A stretch of DNA of 64,000 bases from JACQFK01 sp964619955. GTDB lineage: Bacteria > Planctomycetota > MHYJ01 > JACPRB01. Of the stretch, positions 7,362 to 16,449 are shown piece after piece. The notes beneath the pieces were generated by a model that was not told the origin of the DNA, searched no databases, and worked only from the letters and a program-made list of their open reading frames with translations. The stretch spans positions 6,235 through 70,234 of the forward strand of contig CAZUJF010000026.1 of the NCBI GenBank assembly GCA_964619955.1. The letters are read 5' to 3'. Each line of letters begins with the position of its first letter. Position 1 is the first letter of the stretch. The translations under genes and the position numbers were made by a program.

Positions 7362-8036
7362 ATGAGCGATGAAAAGGTCCTCAAGGGGGTCTTTAAAGAA
7401 GGCGCCCTGGTCGCCTCGGTCATCCAGAAGGGCGAGTCGGCGCGCATCCTCGCGAAGGGGATCGAGCCCGGCAGCGCCACGTTCGCCGAAGACCTGAAGA
7501 AAGTCGTCGACGGCTGCAAGCCGCACACGGAGGCCTTCCCGGACCGGGAACTCTGCGCGGTCTCGCTGGCCGATCCCGGAAAGGCCGAGGGGATGGCCGT
7601 CGACAGCGCTCTGCTGGGCTCCCTCGGCCTGGCCCGGCTGACGATCATGGACGGGACCTGCGGCCTCACGCTGCGCGCGATCGACGCCGAACCCGCCCCC
7701 ATTCCGCTCGCCTACGGAAGCCTGCGCTCCAACAGCGGCCTGCCGAACCAGCCGGGCGCGGTGGAGGTTCCCCCAGCCCTGTCCCGGCGCCTCCATGCCT
7801 CGCTGGATGAATCCCAGAAGAAGGTTTATTCGGCCGCCGCCCAGGTGGCCGGCCGCGGACTGCTCGGCCTCGTCTGCTTCGAAGACAACGGCCTCCAGCT
7901 GGCCGTGACGATCAAGGACTTCCCGCCTCCGCGCGCGCGCTCCGTGCTGGTGCCGCTGGGCAGCCTCGCCGCGGACCTGGCCAAGGGTCTTTCCTTCGAC
8001 GACCTCGTCAAAGGACTCGCCGTCCTTCGCTCATGA
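7362..8036 (+). CDS. hypothetical protein
   Basis: 224 residues beginning MSDEKVLKGVFKEG. No signal peptide, membrane segment or metal motif is visible, and I do not recognise the family. Composition is ordinary for a soluble cytoplasmic protein. An internal hydrophobic alternation (LVCFEDNGLQLAVTIKD) suggests beta strands. It is divergent from thrS and lies 51 bases before a methyltransferase gene on the same strand, so the two may be cotranscribed. The start is supported by the nearby TACAAT and by loss of coding character further upstream. Function unknown. Confidence 0.7.
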   Translation: MSDEKVLKGVFKEGALVASVIQKGESARILAKGIEPGSATFAEDLKKVVDGCKPHTEAFPDRELCAVSLADPGKAEGMAVDSALLGSLGLARLTIMDGTCGLTLRAIDAEPAPIPLAYGSLRSNSGLPNQPGAVEVPPALSRRLHASLDESQKKVYSAAAQVAGRGLLGLVCFEDNGLQLAVTIKDFPPPRARSVLVPLGSLAADLAKGLSFDDLVKGLAVLRS

Positions 8037-8087
8037 ACCTGCCGGAGGATCCGGACCCGACCCCGGGCTCGCCGTGCTGAGCGCCGC

Positions 8088-8966
8088 ATGAACTTCTCGA
8101 CGCTCTGGCGGGACGGCATCGGGTTCTGGCGCGTCTGGATCCTGACGCTGGGCCTGAGACACCGTCTCTTCGAGAAGATCGGACGCGCCGCCCCCGACGA
8201 CGCCGTCCGGCTCTGGCGGGACGCCGCGCTCGCCCTCGGCCTGCTCGTCCGGAGCCGGGGCCGGCTGAAGGCCGCCCCTGGCGTCACTCCCCTTCTCCTC
8301 GACCGCGATCATCCGAAGTACCTTGCCGGACACCTGATGTTCGGGGCGCTGCGCTCGCTCGACTACGACGCGATGGGCGACTTCTTCAGGAGCGGACGCC
8401 CGCTCCGCAAGCGCTCGCTGTCCCGCCGCATCGAATCCGTCGAGGAGGCCACCCACTGGGATCACGTCATGTTCCTGCGCAAGCTTCCCGCCGACGTGCG
8501 TCGGAGACTCGCCGGGGGCTGCGACGTCCTCGAACTCGGCTGCGGCACCGGGAAATGGCTGGACCTGATGCGCCGCGAATTCCCCCGCTCGCGCTTTCGC
8601 GGGGTGGACCCCGACCCCGACACGGGCGCCGAGGTCGGCTTCGCCGAGTCCGCGGGAGAGACCGCGGCCGCCGACATCGTCTACCTGGGCGAGGTCTTCC
8701 TGCTCACCGACCGGCAACGGACCCTGAAGAACTGCGCCCGGGTGCTGCGGCCGGGCGGGCACCTGCTCATCCTCGAGGGGTTCATGCCCGAGCGGGTTTC
8801 GACGAAGAAATGGGAGTCGGTGCTCTTCGCCATCCAGCTCGACGAAGCCCTGCAAGGAGCCCGCTTCATGAAACGAAGCGAACTCCGGCTTCCCCCCGCC
8901 TTCAGCCCGCCGCACTTCGTCACGCTGGGCGGCTGCGTCGCCCTCGCCGTCTCCCGCCGCACGTAG
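8088..8966 (+). CDS. SAM-dependent methyltransferase
   Basis: 292 residues. The class I methyltransferase motif I, VLELGCGTGKW, spans about residues 147-157, followed by an acidic motif (FRGVDPDPD) and a later LRPGGHLLILEG strand. The roughly 140 residues ahead of it are helical (WRDGIGFWRVWILTLGLRHRLFEK) and resemble the dimerisation/winged-helix part of small-molecule methyltransferases. The substrate cannot be told. It sits between an unknown gene and a ceramidase-like gene that starts seven bases after its stop, so cotranscription is likely. Confidence 0.8.
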   Translation: MNFSTLWRDGIGFWRVWILTLGLRHRLFEKIGRAAPDDAVRLWRDAALALGLLVRSRGRLKAAPGVTPLLLDRDHPKYLAGHLMFGALRSLDYDAMGDFFRSGRPLRKRSLSRRIESVEEATHWDHVMFLRKLPADVRRRLAGGCDVLELGCGTGKWLDLMRREFPRSRFRGVDPDPDTGAEVGFAESAGETAAADIVYLGEVFLLTDRQRTLKNCARVLRPGGHLLILEGFMPERVSTKKWESVLFAIQLDEALQGARFMKRSELRLPPAFSPPHFVTLGGCVALAVSRRT

Positions 8967-8973
8967 GATATCC

Positions 8974-10962
8974 ATGATGATCGCCCTGCTCTTGGCCTGC
9001 CTCCTTCAGGACGCCGAGTTCCGCGCGGGCGCCGCCGTGGCCGACGCCACCCCGCCGAAGTTCCCCGTCATCGTCAACGGCATGTTCACGGGACGTACCG
9101 CAAACGGGGCGCTCGATCCGATCCTGGTCCGGGCCGCCGTCCTGGAGGCGGGCGCGACCCGCATCGCCTTCGCCGTCGTCGACAGCTGCATGGTCTCCCG
9201 GGCCACGCTCGATCGCGCGAAGCTCGCCGCCTCCAAGACCACGGGCATCCCCGTCGAGCGCATGCTCGTGTCCTCCACGCACACCCATTCGGCCCCGTCC
9301 GAGATGGGCTGCCTGGGCAGCGACGCCGACCCCGATTACCCCGCGTTCCTGGAGAAGAAGATCAGCGAGGCCCTCGAGAAGGCGGCCGCCGCCCTGGTGC
9401 CCGCCGAGGTCGGCTGGGCCGTTGTCCAGGCTCCGGAACACACCCACTGCCGCCGCTGGATCCTGCGTCCCGACAAGATCCGCAACGACCCCTTCGGCGT
9501 CCGCAGCGTCCGGGCGATGATGCATCCCGGCTACCAGAACCCGGACTTCATCGGTCCCGCGGGCCCGGTGGACAGCGGGCTGAGCCTGCTCTCCGTGCGG
9601 ACGCGCGACGGAAAGCCGCTCGCGCTCCTCGCCAACTACTCGATGCACTATTTCGGCAGCGGGATGCTGTCCGCCGACTACGCGGGCGTCTTCTGCCGCC
9701 AGCTCGCGAAGGCCCTCGGGGCGGACGCCTCGTTCATCCCCATGCTGTCCCAGGGCACCAGCGGCGACCAGATGTGGATGGATTACGGAAGTCCCCAGAA
9801 AAAGCCCACGATCGAGGCCTACACGGAAGGGCTCACGCGGCTCGCCGTCGAAGCGCTCAAGGGCCTGCCCCACCGCTCGCGGGGCTCGATCGCGATGCAG
9901 GAGGCGAAGCTCAGACTGGGACGCCGGCTTTGCGACGAAAAGCGCCTCGAGTGGGCCCGGGGCGTCGTGGCCGGCCTCGCGGGAAGGCCGCCGAAGTCGC
10001 AGCCGGAGATCTATGCCCGGGAGCAGGTGCTGCTCCACGCCGATCCGGAGGCCGAGCTTCGGCTCCAGGCCGTCCGCATCAACGACTTCGGAATCACCGC
10101 GATTCCCAATGAAGTGGTCGGCCTCACGGGATTGCGCCTCAAGGCCCAGAGCCCTCTGGCGGCGACGATGAACCTCGCGCTCGCCAACGGGGCGGAGGGC
10201 TACATCCCGCCGCCCGAACAGCATCGGCTGGGCGGCTACATCACTTGGGCCGCGCGCACCGCCGGGCTTGAAACCACGGCCGAACCGAAGATCGTCGAAA
10301 CCCTGCTCGGACTGCTGGAGTCCGTTTCCGGCAAGCCGCGGCGTCCTTTCGCCGAGCCCGACGCCCCGTATGCCCGCGCCGTGCTCGCCTCGAAACCGGC
10401 GGCCTACTGGCGCTTGGGGGAATTCACGGGGGACCGTGCCGCCGATTCCGCCGGGAGCACTCCCGCACTGTTCGAAGACGGATTCGCCCTGCATCTCGAC
10501 GGACCGGACCTCGAGGGATCCGCCGCCCGGAACCGGGCGCCGCACTTCGCCGGAGGTCGCCTCCGGGCGGAACTCCCCGCGCTGGCGGCCGCCTACTCGG
10601 TGGAGTTCTTCTTCTGGAACGGCTTTCAGGTCACCAGCACGCTGTTTTCCTCCGGATCCGCAGAGCAGCTCACTCTTGCCGGCACCCTTTGCTTCAACGA
10701 CCAGAAGGGAAAGACCGTCGTCCCGCTCAAGACCTGGAACCATGTGGTCCTTGCGCGTGACGGTACGAGCGTGCGAGTGCTCCTCAACGGCGCCCTGGAG
10801 ATCGAAGGACAGACGGCTCCACGATCCGCGGGAGCCGCCGCGATCGTCCTCGGGGGGGCTTTCGAGGGAAAACTGGACGAGGTCTCCGTCTACGCCCGGG
10901 CGCTCACGGATGCCGAAGCCTCCGCCCATCTGAAAGCGGCCGGGCCCCGCGCTATTCCTTGA
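8974..10962 (+). CDS. secreted neutral ceramidase-like protein with LamG-like C-terminal domain
   Basis: 662 residues. Residues about 17-440 match the neutral/alkaline non-lysosomal ceramidase family: an ADATPP opening, a STHTHSAP metal/active-site motif near residue 105, and a GTSGDQ turn. Residues about 465-655 form a laminin-G/concanavalin-like domain (YWRLGE..., LKTWNHVVLARDG, GKLDEVSVYARAL), a carbohydrate-binding fold common in planctomycete secreted proteins. The N-terminus is a very short hydrophobic stretch ending in LLQD, without a charged n-region or AxA site. The actual substrate is unknown. The 3' end overlaps the convergent heme-protein gene by 11 bases. AGGA in the preceding stop region serves as ribosome-binding site. 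Confidence 0.8.
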   Translation: MMIALLLACLLQDAEFRAGAAVADATPPKFPVIVNGMFTGRTANGALDPILVRAAVLEAGATRIAFAVVDSCMVSRATLDRAKLAASKTTGIPVERMLVSSTHTHSAPSEMGCLGSDADPDYPAFLEKKISEALEKAAAALVPAEVGWAVVQAPEHTHCRRWILRPDKIRNDPFGVRSVRAMMHPGYQNPDFIGPAGPVDSGLSLLSVRTRDGKPLALLANYSMHYFGSGMLSADYAGVFCRQLAKALGADASFIPMLSQGTSGDQMWMDYGSPQKKPTIEAYTEGLTRLAVEALKGLPHRSRGSIAMQEAKLRLGRRLCDEKRLEWARGVVAGLAGRPPKSQPEIYAREQVLLHADPEAELRLQAVRINDFGITAIPNEVVGLTGLRLKAQSPLAATMNLALANGAEGYIPPPEQHRLGGYITWAARTAGLETTAEPKIVETLLGLLESVSGKPRRPFAEPDAPYARAVLASKPAAYWRLGEFTGDRAADSAGSTPALFEDGFALHLDGPDLEGSAARNRAPHFAGGRLRAELPALAAAYSVEFFFWNGFQVTSTLFSSGSAEQLTLAGTLCFNDQKGKTVVPLKTWNHVVLARDGTSVRVLLNGALEIEGQTAPRSAGAAAIVLGGAFEGKLDEVSVYARALTDAEASAHLKAAGPRAIP

Positions 10963-13048
10963 TGAAGCGGATCAAGTCCGCCATCTGCTGAGGGTCGATC
11001 GTCTTCTCGAGACCTTCCGGCATCAACGACAGCGTCGAGCGGACCAGGCGCTCGATCTTGACCTTCAGGATCACGTCGACCTCCCCCTTCTCGCGCTTGA
11101 GGGTCACCGACGTCGCCGTCTCCGCCCCCGCCAGCCCGTCCAGTACGACGCCATCCGTCGTGAGGATCCGGACCGCGACGTATTGCGGATTCACCTCGCG
11201 ATTCGGATCCAGGATGGCCGTCAGCAGATCCTCGGGGGACTTGTCCTTCATCGTCGCGAACTCGGGCCCGACGTCCTGTCCTTCGCCCTTCGCCTTGTGG
11301 CAATTCGCGCAGACCCGGACGAAGACTTCCCGCCCCCGTTTCCCGTCGCCTGTTTTCGCGAGCACCGGACGGTACGTTTCGATCGCCTTCTTCCGATCCG
11401 GCGCCGCCTCCCGGACGACGGGCGCCGAACCCTTGAGCACCTTCGCCGCGCTCTTCTCTCCCGCGGCGACCGCGATCGCGCCCCTCAGCCAGACGTCCGC
11501 CCCGGGCTTGAGCCGCTCCAGCACCTGCGCGTCCCGCGTTCCGCTCATGGCCGCTTCCAGTTTTACGCGGGGATCCTTCTCCTCGGGATCCACCGCGGCG
11601 CCGAGACGGATCGCCACCTCCCGAACCGCCGCCACCGGATCCTGACGCAGGGCGTCCCCCTTCCCCAGCGCCCACGCCGCTGCCGCGCGGGTCTCCGGAC
11701 GCTCGTGGGAGAGCAGCGTCTCCAGACCGGGGACCGCCGCCTTTCGCTCGCGGATCAGCCGCAGCGCCGTCTGCCGGTACCAGGCCTCGGGACGCGCCAA
11801 AGCCGCCGCAAGATCCTCCAGCCGGGGCTTCTCCCATCGGGGCGCCCCGTCCTTTTTCACGCGCCAGATCCGCCCCCGGTCCTTCCCGCTGGTCAGCTCG
11901 AGATGCCGTTTGATCGAATCGGGGATCGAGTACGGATGCTCGATGCACTCCCGATACATGTCGCAGATGTAGAGCGCCCCGTCGGGCCCGCTGGCGAAAT
12001 TGACCGGACGGAACCAGTTGTCGCTCGAGGAGATGAACTCCGCGCCCGCATCGATCCGGTCCGCCCGGAACGTCGACCCGTTCGGGGACAGGCGCTTGCG
12101 ATGAACGAGATTGCTGGCAACGTCGCCGATGAAGAGCTGCCCGTCATGCCAGGTGATCCCGGTGGCCGAGGTGAAGAATCCGCTCACCTTCCCGCCGAAT
12201 TCGACGGGCCCGCTGGCCTCCCCTTTGACGCGCATCCGCGTGCGCACGATGCGCCACGGCTCGTCCGGGCTCGTCCGGAAGACGGGACCCGCGTCGCCGT
12301 CCGAGGCGATCGAGGCGGTCACGGCGGGGACGGCATAGTGCGGGTTGCCCGCGAGAAAGCGGTCCTCGAGCACGACGTGCCGCGCCTGCTGTGAATTGGA
12401 GCAGACGAAGCGCCGTCCGTAGTCGTCGAAACACTGACCGAACTGGCCGCCCCCCGACGTCGCCTCGATCGGGCCGCCCGGCTTGAAACGGAAACTCCGG
12501 CCGCTCAGGGACAGCTCGCCGATCCTGCCGCCGTTCGTTCCGCCGGACACGTAGAGCCAGCCGTCCGGGCCCCAACGCGGACAGTTCGCCAGCCCCTGCA
12601 CGTTCTGCGTTCCCAAGCCGGTGGCGACCAGGTCTTTCCGTCCCTCCTTGACATAGAAAAGATCGGGGGGAGAGACGACGTACGCGCCGCCCTCCCACAA
12701 CGCCAATCCCGTGACCCAGCGCAGCTTGTCGGCGATCGTCCGGACGTTGTCGAAAGTCCCGTCTCCATCCCTGTCCTCAAGCACGACCACCTTTCCCTGG
12801 GGCGGATTCCCCTCCTTGTCTCCGAAGGGGTAATCGATCATCTCCGCCACCCAGAGCCGGCCTTGCTCGTCGAAGGCCATGTCGACAGGATCCGCGATCA
12901 GCGGTTCGGAGGCCACGAGTTCGACGGAGTAGCCCGGCTGCACCGTGAACGTCTGGATCGCGTCCCTGGCTTCGGTCGGCTTGAGGCGCGGCAGTTCCCC
13001 GCTGAGGTCCTGCAGGCAGAGCAGCGCGAGCAAAGCGGCGATGTTCAA
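10952..13048 (-). CDS. PVC-type membrane-bound dehydrogenase with C-terminal heme-binding domain
   Basis: 698 residues. The N-terminal half is a beta-propeller-like glucose/sorbosone-dehydrogenase-type domain (FTVQPGYSVELVASEP..., DPVDMAFDEQGRLWVAE) in the form known from Pirellula and Verrucomicrobium. The middle (about 410-530) has alanine-rich helical repeats of HEAT type. The C-terminus carries CANCH at residues 580-584, a single c-type heme site, in the Pirellula/Verrucomicrobium-type heme-binding domain. These proteins are expected in the periplasm for oxidising sugars or polyols; the substrate is unknown. The start is TTG, with GAGG ten bases upstream, 13 bases after the preceding gene. 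The N-terminus ends in CLQD. Confidence 0.85.
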   Translation of the reverse strand: MNIAALLALLCLQDLSGELPRLKPTEARDAIQTFTVQPGYSVELVASEPLIADPVDMAFDEQGRLWVAEMIDYPFGDKEGNPPQGKVVVLEDRDGDGTFDNVRTIADKLRWVTGLALWEGGAYVVSPPDLFYVKEGRKDLVATGLGTQNVQGLANCPRWGPDGWLYVSGGTNGGRIGELSLSGRSFRFKPGGPIEATSGGGQFGQCFDDYGRRFVCSNSQQARHVVLEDRFLAGNPHYAVPAVTASIASDGDAGPVFRTSPDEPWRIVRTRMRVKGEASGPVEFGGKVSGFFTSATGITWHDGQLFIGDVASNLVHRKRLSPNGSTFRADRIDAGAEFISSSDNWFRPVNFASGPDGALYICDMYRECIEHPYSIPDSIKRHLELTSGKDRGRIWRVKKDGAPRWEKPRLEDLAAALARPEAWYRQTALRLIRERKAAVPGLETLLSHERPETRAAAAWALGKGDALRQDPVAAVREVAIRLGAAVDPEEKDPRVKLEAAMSGTRDAQVLERLKPGADVWLRGAIAVAAGEKSAAKVLKGSAPVVREAAPDRKKAIETYRPVLAKTGDGKRGREVFVRVCANCHKAKGEGQDVGPEFATMKDKSPEDLLTAILDPNREVNPQYVAVRILTTDGVVLDGLAGAETATSVTLKREKGEVDVILKVKIERLVRSTLSLMPEGLEKTIDPQQMADLIRFIKE

Positions 13049-13061
13049 GCGTCGGCCCTCG

Positions 13062-14408
13062 TCATTTCAAGAGAGTTTCGATGGCGGCCTTCAACACCGA
13101 CTCCGTCGGCGGTCCCGCCAGCGACTCGGTGGGCTCGTAGCCTCCTTCGAGGAGCGCGGCGTCCGTGCAGACATAGCCGGGCCCGCCTTCGCCGTAGCCG
13201 GCCACGGCGACGAAGCGGCCCGGGCGCCGGGACTGGGCGAAGAGCTGGTACTCCACGAAAGGCTCCCCGGGAAGATGCAGCAGATCCACCGGGCCCAGGC
13301 GGAGGCGGGAAAGCTCGACGCCCCGCCGGGCCCTCAGGCGTTCGTACCATGCCACGGCGAGCGCCGCGGTGAGCCGGGGCGTTGGCGCAGCGGCCGGGTC
13401 CTCCATCCGCTTTCGATAGGCCGCCTCCGCGTGCTCCGCCTCCTGGCGGGGCGGAAACACGACCTCGACGCTCTTCCAGTCCAGATTCGGCAGCGGGGCC
13501 CGCCGGGACGCCGCCGAGGCCCGGATCATGCCGGCATAAAGCTGCTTCGACAGCTCCATCCGCGCCCCAGGCGAGCCGTCGTTGTATTTGCCCGCCGTGA
13601 TGTCCCCGCCGCAGCCGGTGAAATACAGCTGGGGGACCCCCTCCTCCTGCTCGAGGTAGGAGCGGGCGAGCCCCGGGGTGTCGGGATGGACCGTGCCGTC
13701 ACCGTAAAAGCTCTGGGGATGCGAGGCGTAATAATGCATCCGCACCCGGGGCGTCTCGCCGTCGTAGAACGTCACCGTCTTTAACCACGGATCGATCGTC
13801 CCTTCCGGCGCCTCTCGGAGAAAGGCGTCTTTGGTGGAGCTGTAGCGGACGCGGATCTTTCCGTCGGGGCCGACGACGCGCCGCGACGAGGCGAAGCGCT
13901 CGACCTTCGCCTGCCCGAACCCCACTTGGGTGACGGGCTGCCGGCGCGTGAGCGCTTCACGAACGGCGGCCCCCGCCTGGACCGCGATGCGGCCGAACCA
14001 TTCGAGATCCAGGTGCTTGAGCGGCTTGGAGGTGGCGGCCATCAGCTCTTCCGCACGGAGGTCGGCGATGGGAGCGCTGTGGGTGTGCGTGAGATGCAGC
14101 GCCACTAAGGCCGGTGCGATGCCGGCGGCGCGGGCCAGTTCGGACCGGAGCGTGTCGTACGCCGCCCCGCGAAGCACGCACCAGTCCATCGCCGCGATCA
14201 GGCAACGGGTGGTCCCGTCCTCCAGGATCATCCCCCGGAGTTGGAGGGGCTGGACGATCTCCCCGACCGGCTTGATCCAGCCGCCGCAGAGCGGATGGCC
14301 CTTCGGCGGGGTCACGTCCGACACGAAGAGCGCCAGGCGGACGCCCCCGTCCTGGGGCGGCAGCGTTCCGCAGCCGGCCAGCAGCAGCACCAGCAGGAAC
14401 CGGCTCAT
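13062..14408 (-). CDS. ceramidase-like lipoprotein
   Basis: 448 residues starting MSRFLLVLLLAGCG, with a lipobox LAGC, so probably a lipoprotein. The body is ceramidase-like: SDVTPPKGHPLCGG at the start, LTHTHSAP near residue 105, and a TGCGGDITAGKYN turn. It is clearly a paralogue of the adjacent upstream gene, sharing the YGEGGPGY segment and overall layout. The start ATG overlaps the stop of that gene (ATGA, 14405-14408). It lacks the C-terminal LamG domain of the protein at 8974. The hydrolysed bond is not known. Downstream, the heme-protein gene follows by 13 bases. Confidence 0.8.
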   Translation of the reverse strand: MSRFLLVLLLAGCGTLPPQDGGVRLALFVSDVTPPKGHPLCGGWIKPVGEIVQPLQLRGMILEDGTTRCLIAAMDWCVLRGAAYDTLRSELARAAGIAPALVALHLTHTHSAPIADLRAEELMAATSKPLKHLDLEWFGRIAVQAGAAVREALTRRQPVTQVGFGQAKVERFASSRRVVGPDGKIRVRYSSTKDAFLREAPEGTIDPWLKTVTFYDGETPRVRMHYYASHPQSFYGDGTVHPDTPGLARSYLEQEEGVPQLYFTGCGGDITAGKYNDGSPGARMELSKQLYAGMIRASAASRRAPLPNLDWKSVEVVFPPRQEAEHAEAAYRKRMEDPAAAPTPRLTAALAVAWYERLRARRGVELSRLRLGPVDLLHLPGEPFVEYQLFAQSRRPGRFVAVAGYGEGGPGYVCTDAALLEGGYEPTESLAGPPTESVLKAAIETLLK

Positions 14409-15802
14409 TCCTTCTTCCCGGCCGCCAGGGCCTCCGAAAGCGCGTGCCGCAGTTTCTGCTCCGCGCCCGCAGCCACCCAGCAATAGCCGTGCTCCTCGAC
14501 ATAGCCCTCCGCCCGGGCCCGTTCCGTGGGGATGTAGCCCGGGCCGCACTCTCCGTAACCGGGAGCCAGGATGAACTGGTCCGGACGCAATTGCCGGGCG
14601 GCCAGCTGAAACTCCACGAACGCTTCGGCGGGCAGGAGCACGATCTGGGCGGGACCGAGATCCAGACTCGGGACCTCCAGGGGCTGACCGCGTCCCACCC
14701 GGCGCGACCAGCTCAGCCCCAGCGCCGCCATCAGCCGGTCCCCGCGGGACGCGGCGGCGTCGGCGAGCGTGCGCTCCATGACCGGGACCGAGTGCGGTCC
14801 CGTCTCGGGGAGGGAGAAGCGGACCTCGCTCACACGCGTCGTGAACGTCTCCAGCGGAACGCGTCGCGTCGACCGGAACGCCTCCGTCATGGCGGATTCC
14901 AGGCGACCCGCGAGTTCCCTCCGGGAAGCTTCGTCTCCGTTGTTGTAGCGCGCGGCGGTGACGTCCCCGCTGCACCCCGACGCGTAGATTTGAAGCACGT
15001 CCGGCGTCTGCGCCTGGCGTCGCGTCCGCGCCAGGCCCGGGAAATCCGCCGATACGGCCCCGCCGCCGTAGCGACTCATGGGATGCACGGCATAGACGGA
15101 GAGGGCGACGATCGGCCGCTCGCCGTCCCAGAAACTCAGCGTCTTGAGCCAGGGATCGATCTGCCCCTCGGGGGCGTTCTTCACCGCGGGATCCGCCGTC
15201 CGGCTGTAGCGCTTGAACGTGACGCGGCCGTCGGCCGCCACCACGCGGCGGTTGGAGGCGACCCCGACGACTTCCGCCTGCCCCATCCCCAGGTGGGTGA
15301 TCCGCTGCGGCGTTGCCGCGGCCTGGCGCAGCGACACGACCGCCTTCTGCACGGCACGCTCATGAAACTCCGGGTCCACGTGGAACCCCTTGAGCCCCTG
15401 CGCGTCCAGCAGCCGCTGCGCCTCGAGATCGGCGTAGGGCGCGTCATGTTGATGGACGCAGCACAACAGGACGGAACGGGGCGAAGTCCCCGCCGCCTTC
15501 GCCAGTTCGGAACGCCAGCGATCGTAGGCCTCGTTCCTGAGTTCCGTCCAGTCCAGGGCGGCGAACACCACGGGCTCCGGTCCGCCCTGCAGCACGAAGC
15601 CCCGGGCGGACAGCGGATCGGCGATGCGGGCGGCGGCAGCGACCATGCCGCCGCAGAGCGGATGCCCCAGCGGCGGCGTGATGTCGGCGCTGAAAGGGGC
15701 GATCCGGAACTCCCGGCCCGCGCCCGACCTGGAAGACCCCGCGCACCCTGTCCCCAGCAAGGCGGAAGCGGCGATGAACGTCCGGCGTGTGAGCGGGGAC
15801 AT
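14405..15802 (-). CDS. ceramidase-like Tat-exported lipoprotein, variant active-site motif
   Basis: 465 residues. The N-terminus MSPLTRRTFIAASALLGTGC joins a twin-arginine signal with a lipobox cysteine at residue 20, implying folded export and lipid anchoring. The body matches the ceramidase-like family (SADITPPLGHPLCGG, ASGCSGDVTAARYN, YGECGPGY). The THTHSAP motif of its two relatives is changed to VHQHDAP here, which may alter metal ligands or substrate. GGAGATCC gives a ribosome-binding site. First gene of a three-gene unit (this gene, 13062, 10952). Tat export fits cofactor loading in the cytoplasm. Confidence 0.8.
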   Translation of the reverse strand: MSPLTRRTFIAASALLGTGCAGSSRSGAGREFRIAPFSADITPPLGHPLCGGMVAAAARIADPLSARGFVLQGGPEPVVFAALDWTELRNEAYDRWRSELAKAAGTSPRSVLLCCVHQHDAPYADLEAQRLLDAQGLKGFHVDPEFHERAVQKAVVSLRQAAATPQRITHLGMGQAEVVGVASNRRVVAADGRVTFKRYSRTADPAVKNAPEGQIDPWLKTLSFWDGERPIVALSVYAVHPMSRYGGGAVSADFPGLARTRRQAQTPDVLQIYASGCSGDVTAARYNNGDEASRRELAGRLESAMTEAFRSTRRVPLETFTTRVSEVRFSLPETGPHSVPVMERTLADAAASRGDRLMAALGLSWSRRVGRGQPLEVPSLDLGPAQIVLLPAEAFVEFQLAARQLRPDQFILAPGYGECGPGYIPTERARAEGYVEEHGYCWVAAGAEQKLRHALSEALAAGKKE

Positions 15803-15903
15803 GGATCTCCTTCCGGTGAACCTTCCCGCTCCCGCTATCCTACGTCCGGCCCGCCGGAACGCGGTTCCGGAAACACGCCGACCCCGGCTGCGGGTGCGTT
15901 AGG

Positions 15904-16449
15904 ATGGACGCCGTGCCCCAGGAACTCAGACTCGGCCTCGACGGACACCGCGTGTCTTTCCCGGACGGCAAGACGTTCTGCCTCGCCTGCGGCCGCCGAT
16001 CCTCGGGCACCCGCCTCGTCGCGTTCCACGATGCCGCGTACGCCGACAAGGCCAGCGCCGGGATGAACACGATCCTCGGCTGGGTCCACCCGGGGCTCGC
16101 CTGGGCGAATCGGGAGCGCCAGGTGACGTTCAAATTCGACGCCCCGGTCTGTTTCCGTCATCGGATGGCGGGGCGCTGGGGCGACGTCGCCCTGCTGATC
16201 CTCTTCGTCGCCCTGCTCGTCCTCGTCGTCGTGCTGTCGTGGCGCGGCGTCCTTCCGCGCAAACCCGGCGAGCTCGGCGGCCTGCTCAAAGGCGCCCTGA
16301 TCGTCCTGCCGCTGGCGGGCGCCTACGTCACCCACCGCTTCCGGTCCAAACGGGCCCTCCTCCCCTGCAGCGCGCGTCGCGAAAGCGCCGACGTCGTGGT
16401 GCTGGTCTACGAAAACGGCATCCCCGGATCAGGTCAGCAGCAGCGCTGA
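15904..16449 (+). CDS. small membrane protein with CxxC motif
   Basis: 181 residues. A CLAC motif near residues 26-29 precedes about 65 soluble residues. Then come two membrane segments (about 94-114, VALLILFVALLVLVVV, and about 130-147, ALIVLPLAGAYVTH), with a short soluble tail. I do not recognise the family. The last 21 bases overlap the end of the convergent methyltransferase gene. A start-proximal ribosome-binding site is weak. The gene is supported by sensible membrane topology and codon use rather than homology. Confidence 0.6.
   Translation: MDAVPQELRLGLDGHRVSFPDGKTFCLACGRRSSGTRLVAFHDAAYADKASAGMNTILGWVHPGLAWANRERQVTFKFDAPVCFRHRMAGRWGDVALLILFVALLVLVVVLSWRGVLPRKPGELGGLLKGALIVLPLAGAYVTHRFRSKRALLPCSARRESADVVVLVYENGIPGSGQQQR

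Noticed and set aside
5534..7702. Long minus-strand frame (722 codons) within thrS and beyond
   Set aside because: Shadow of thrS in another frame; thrS has full ThrRS motifs in its own frame.
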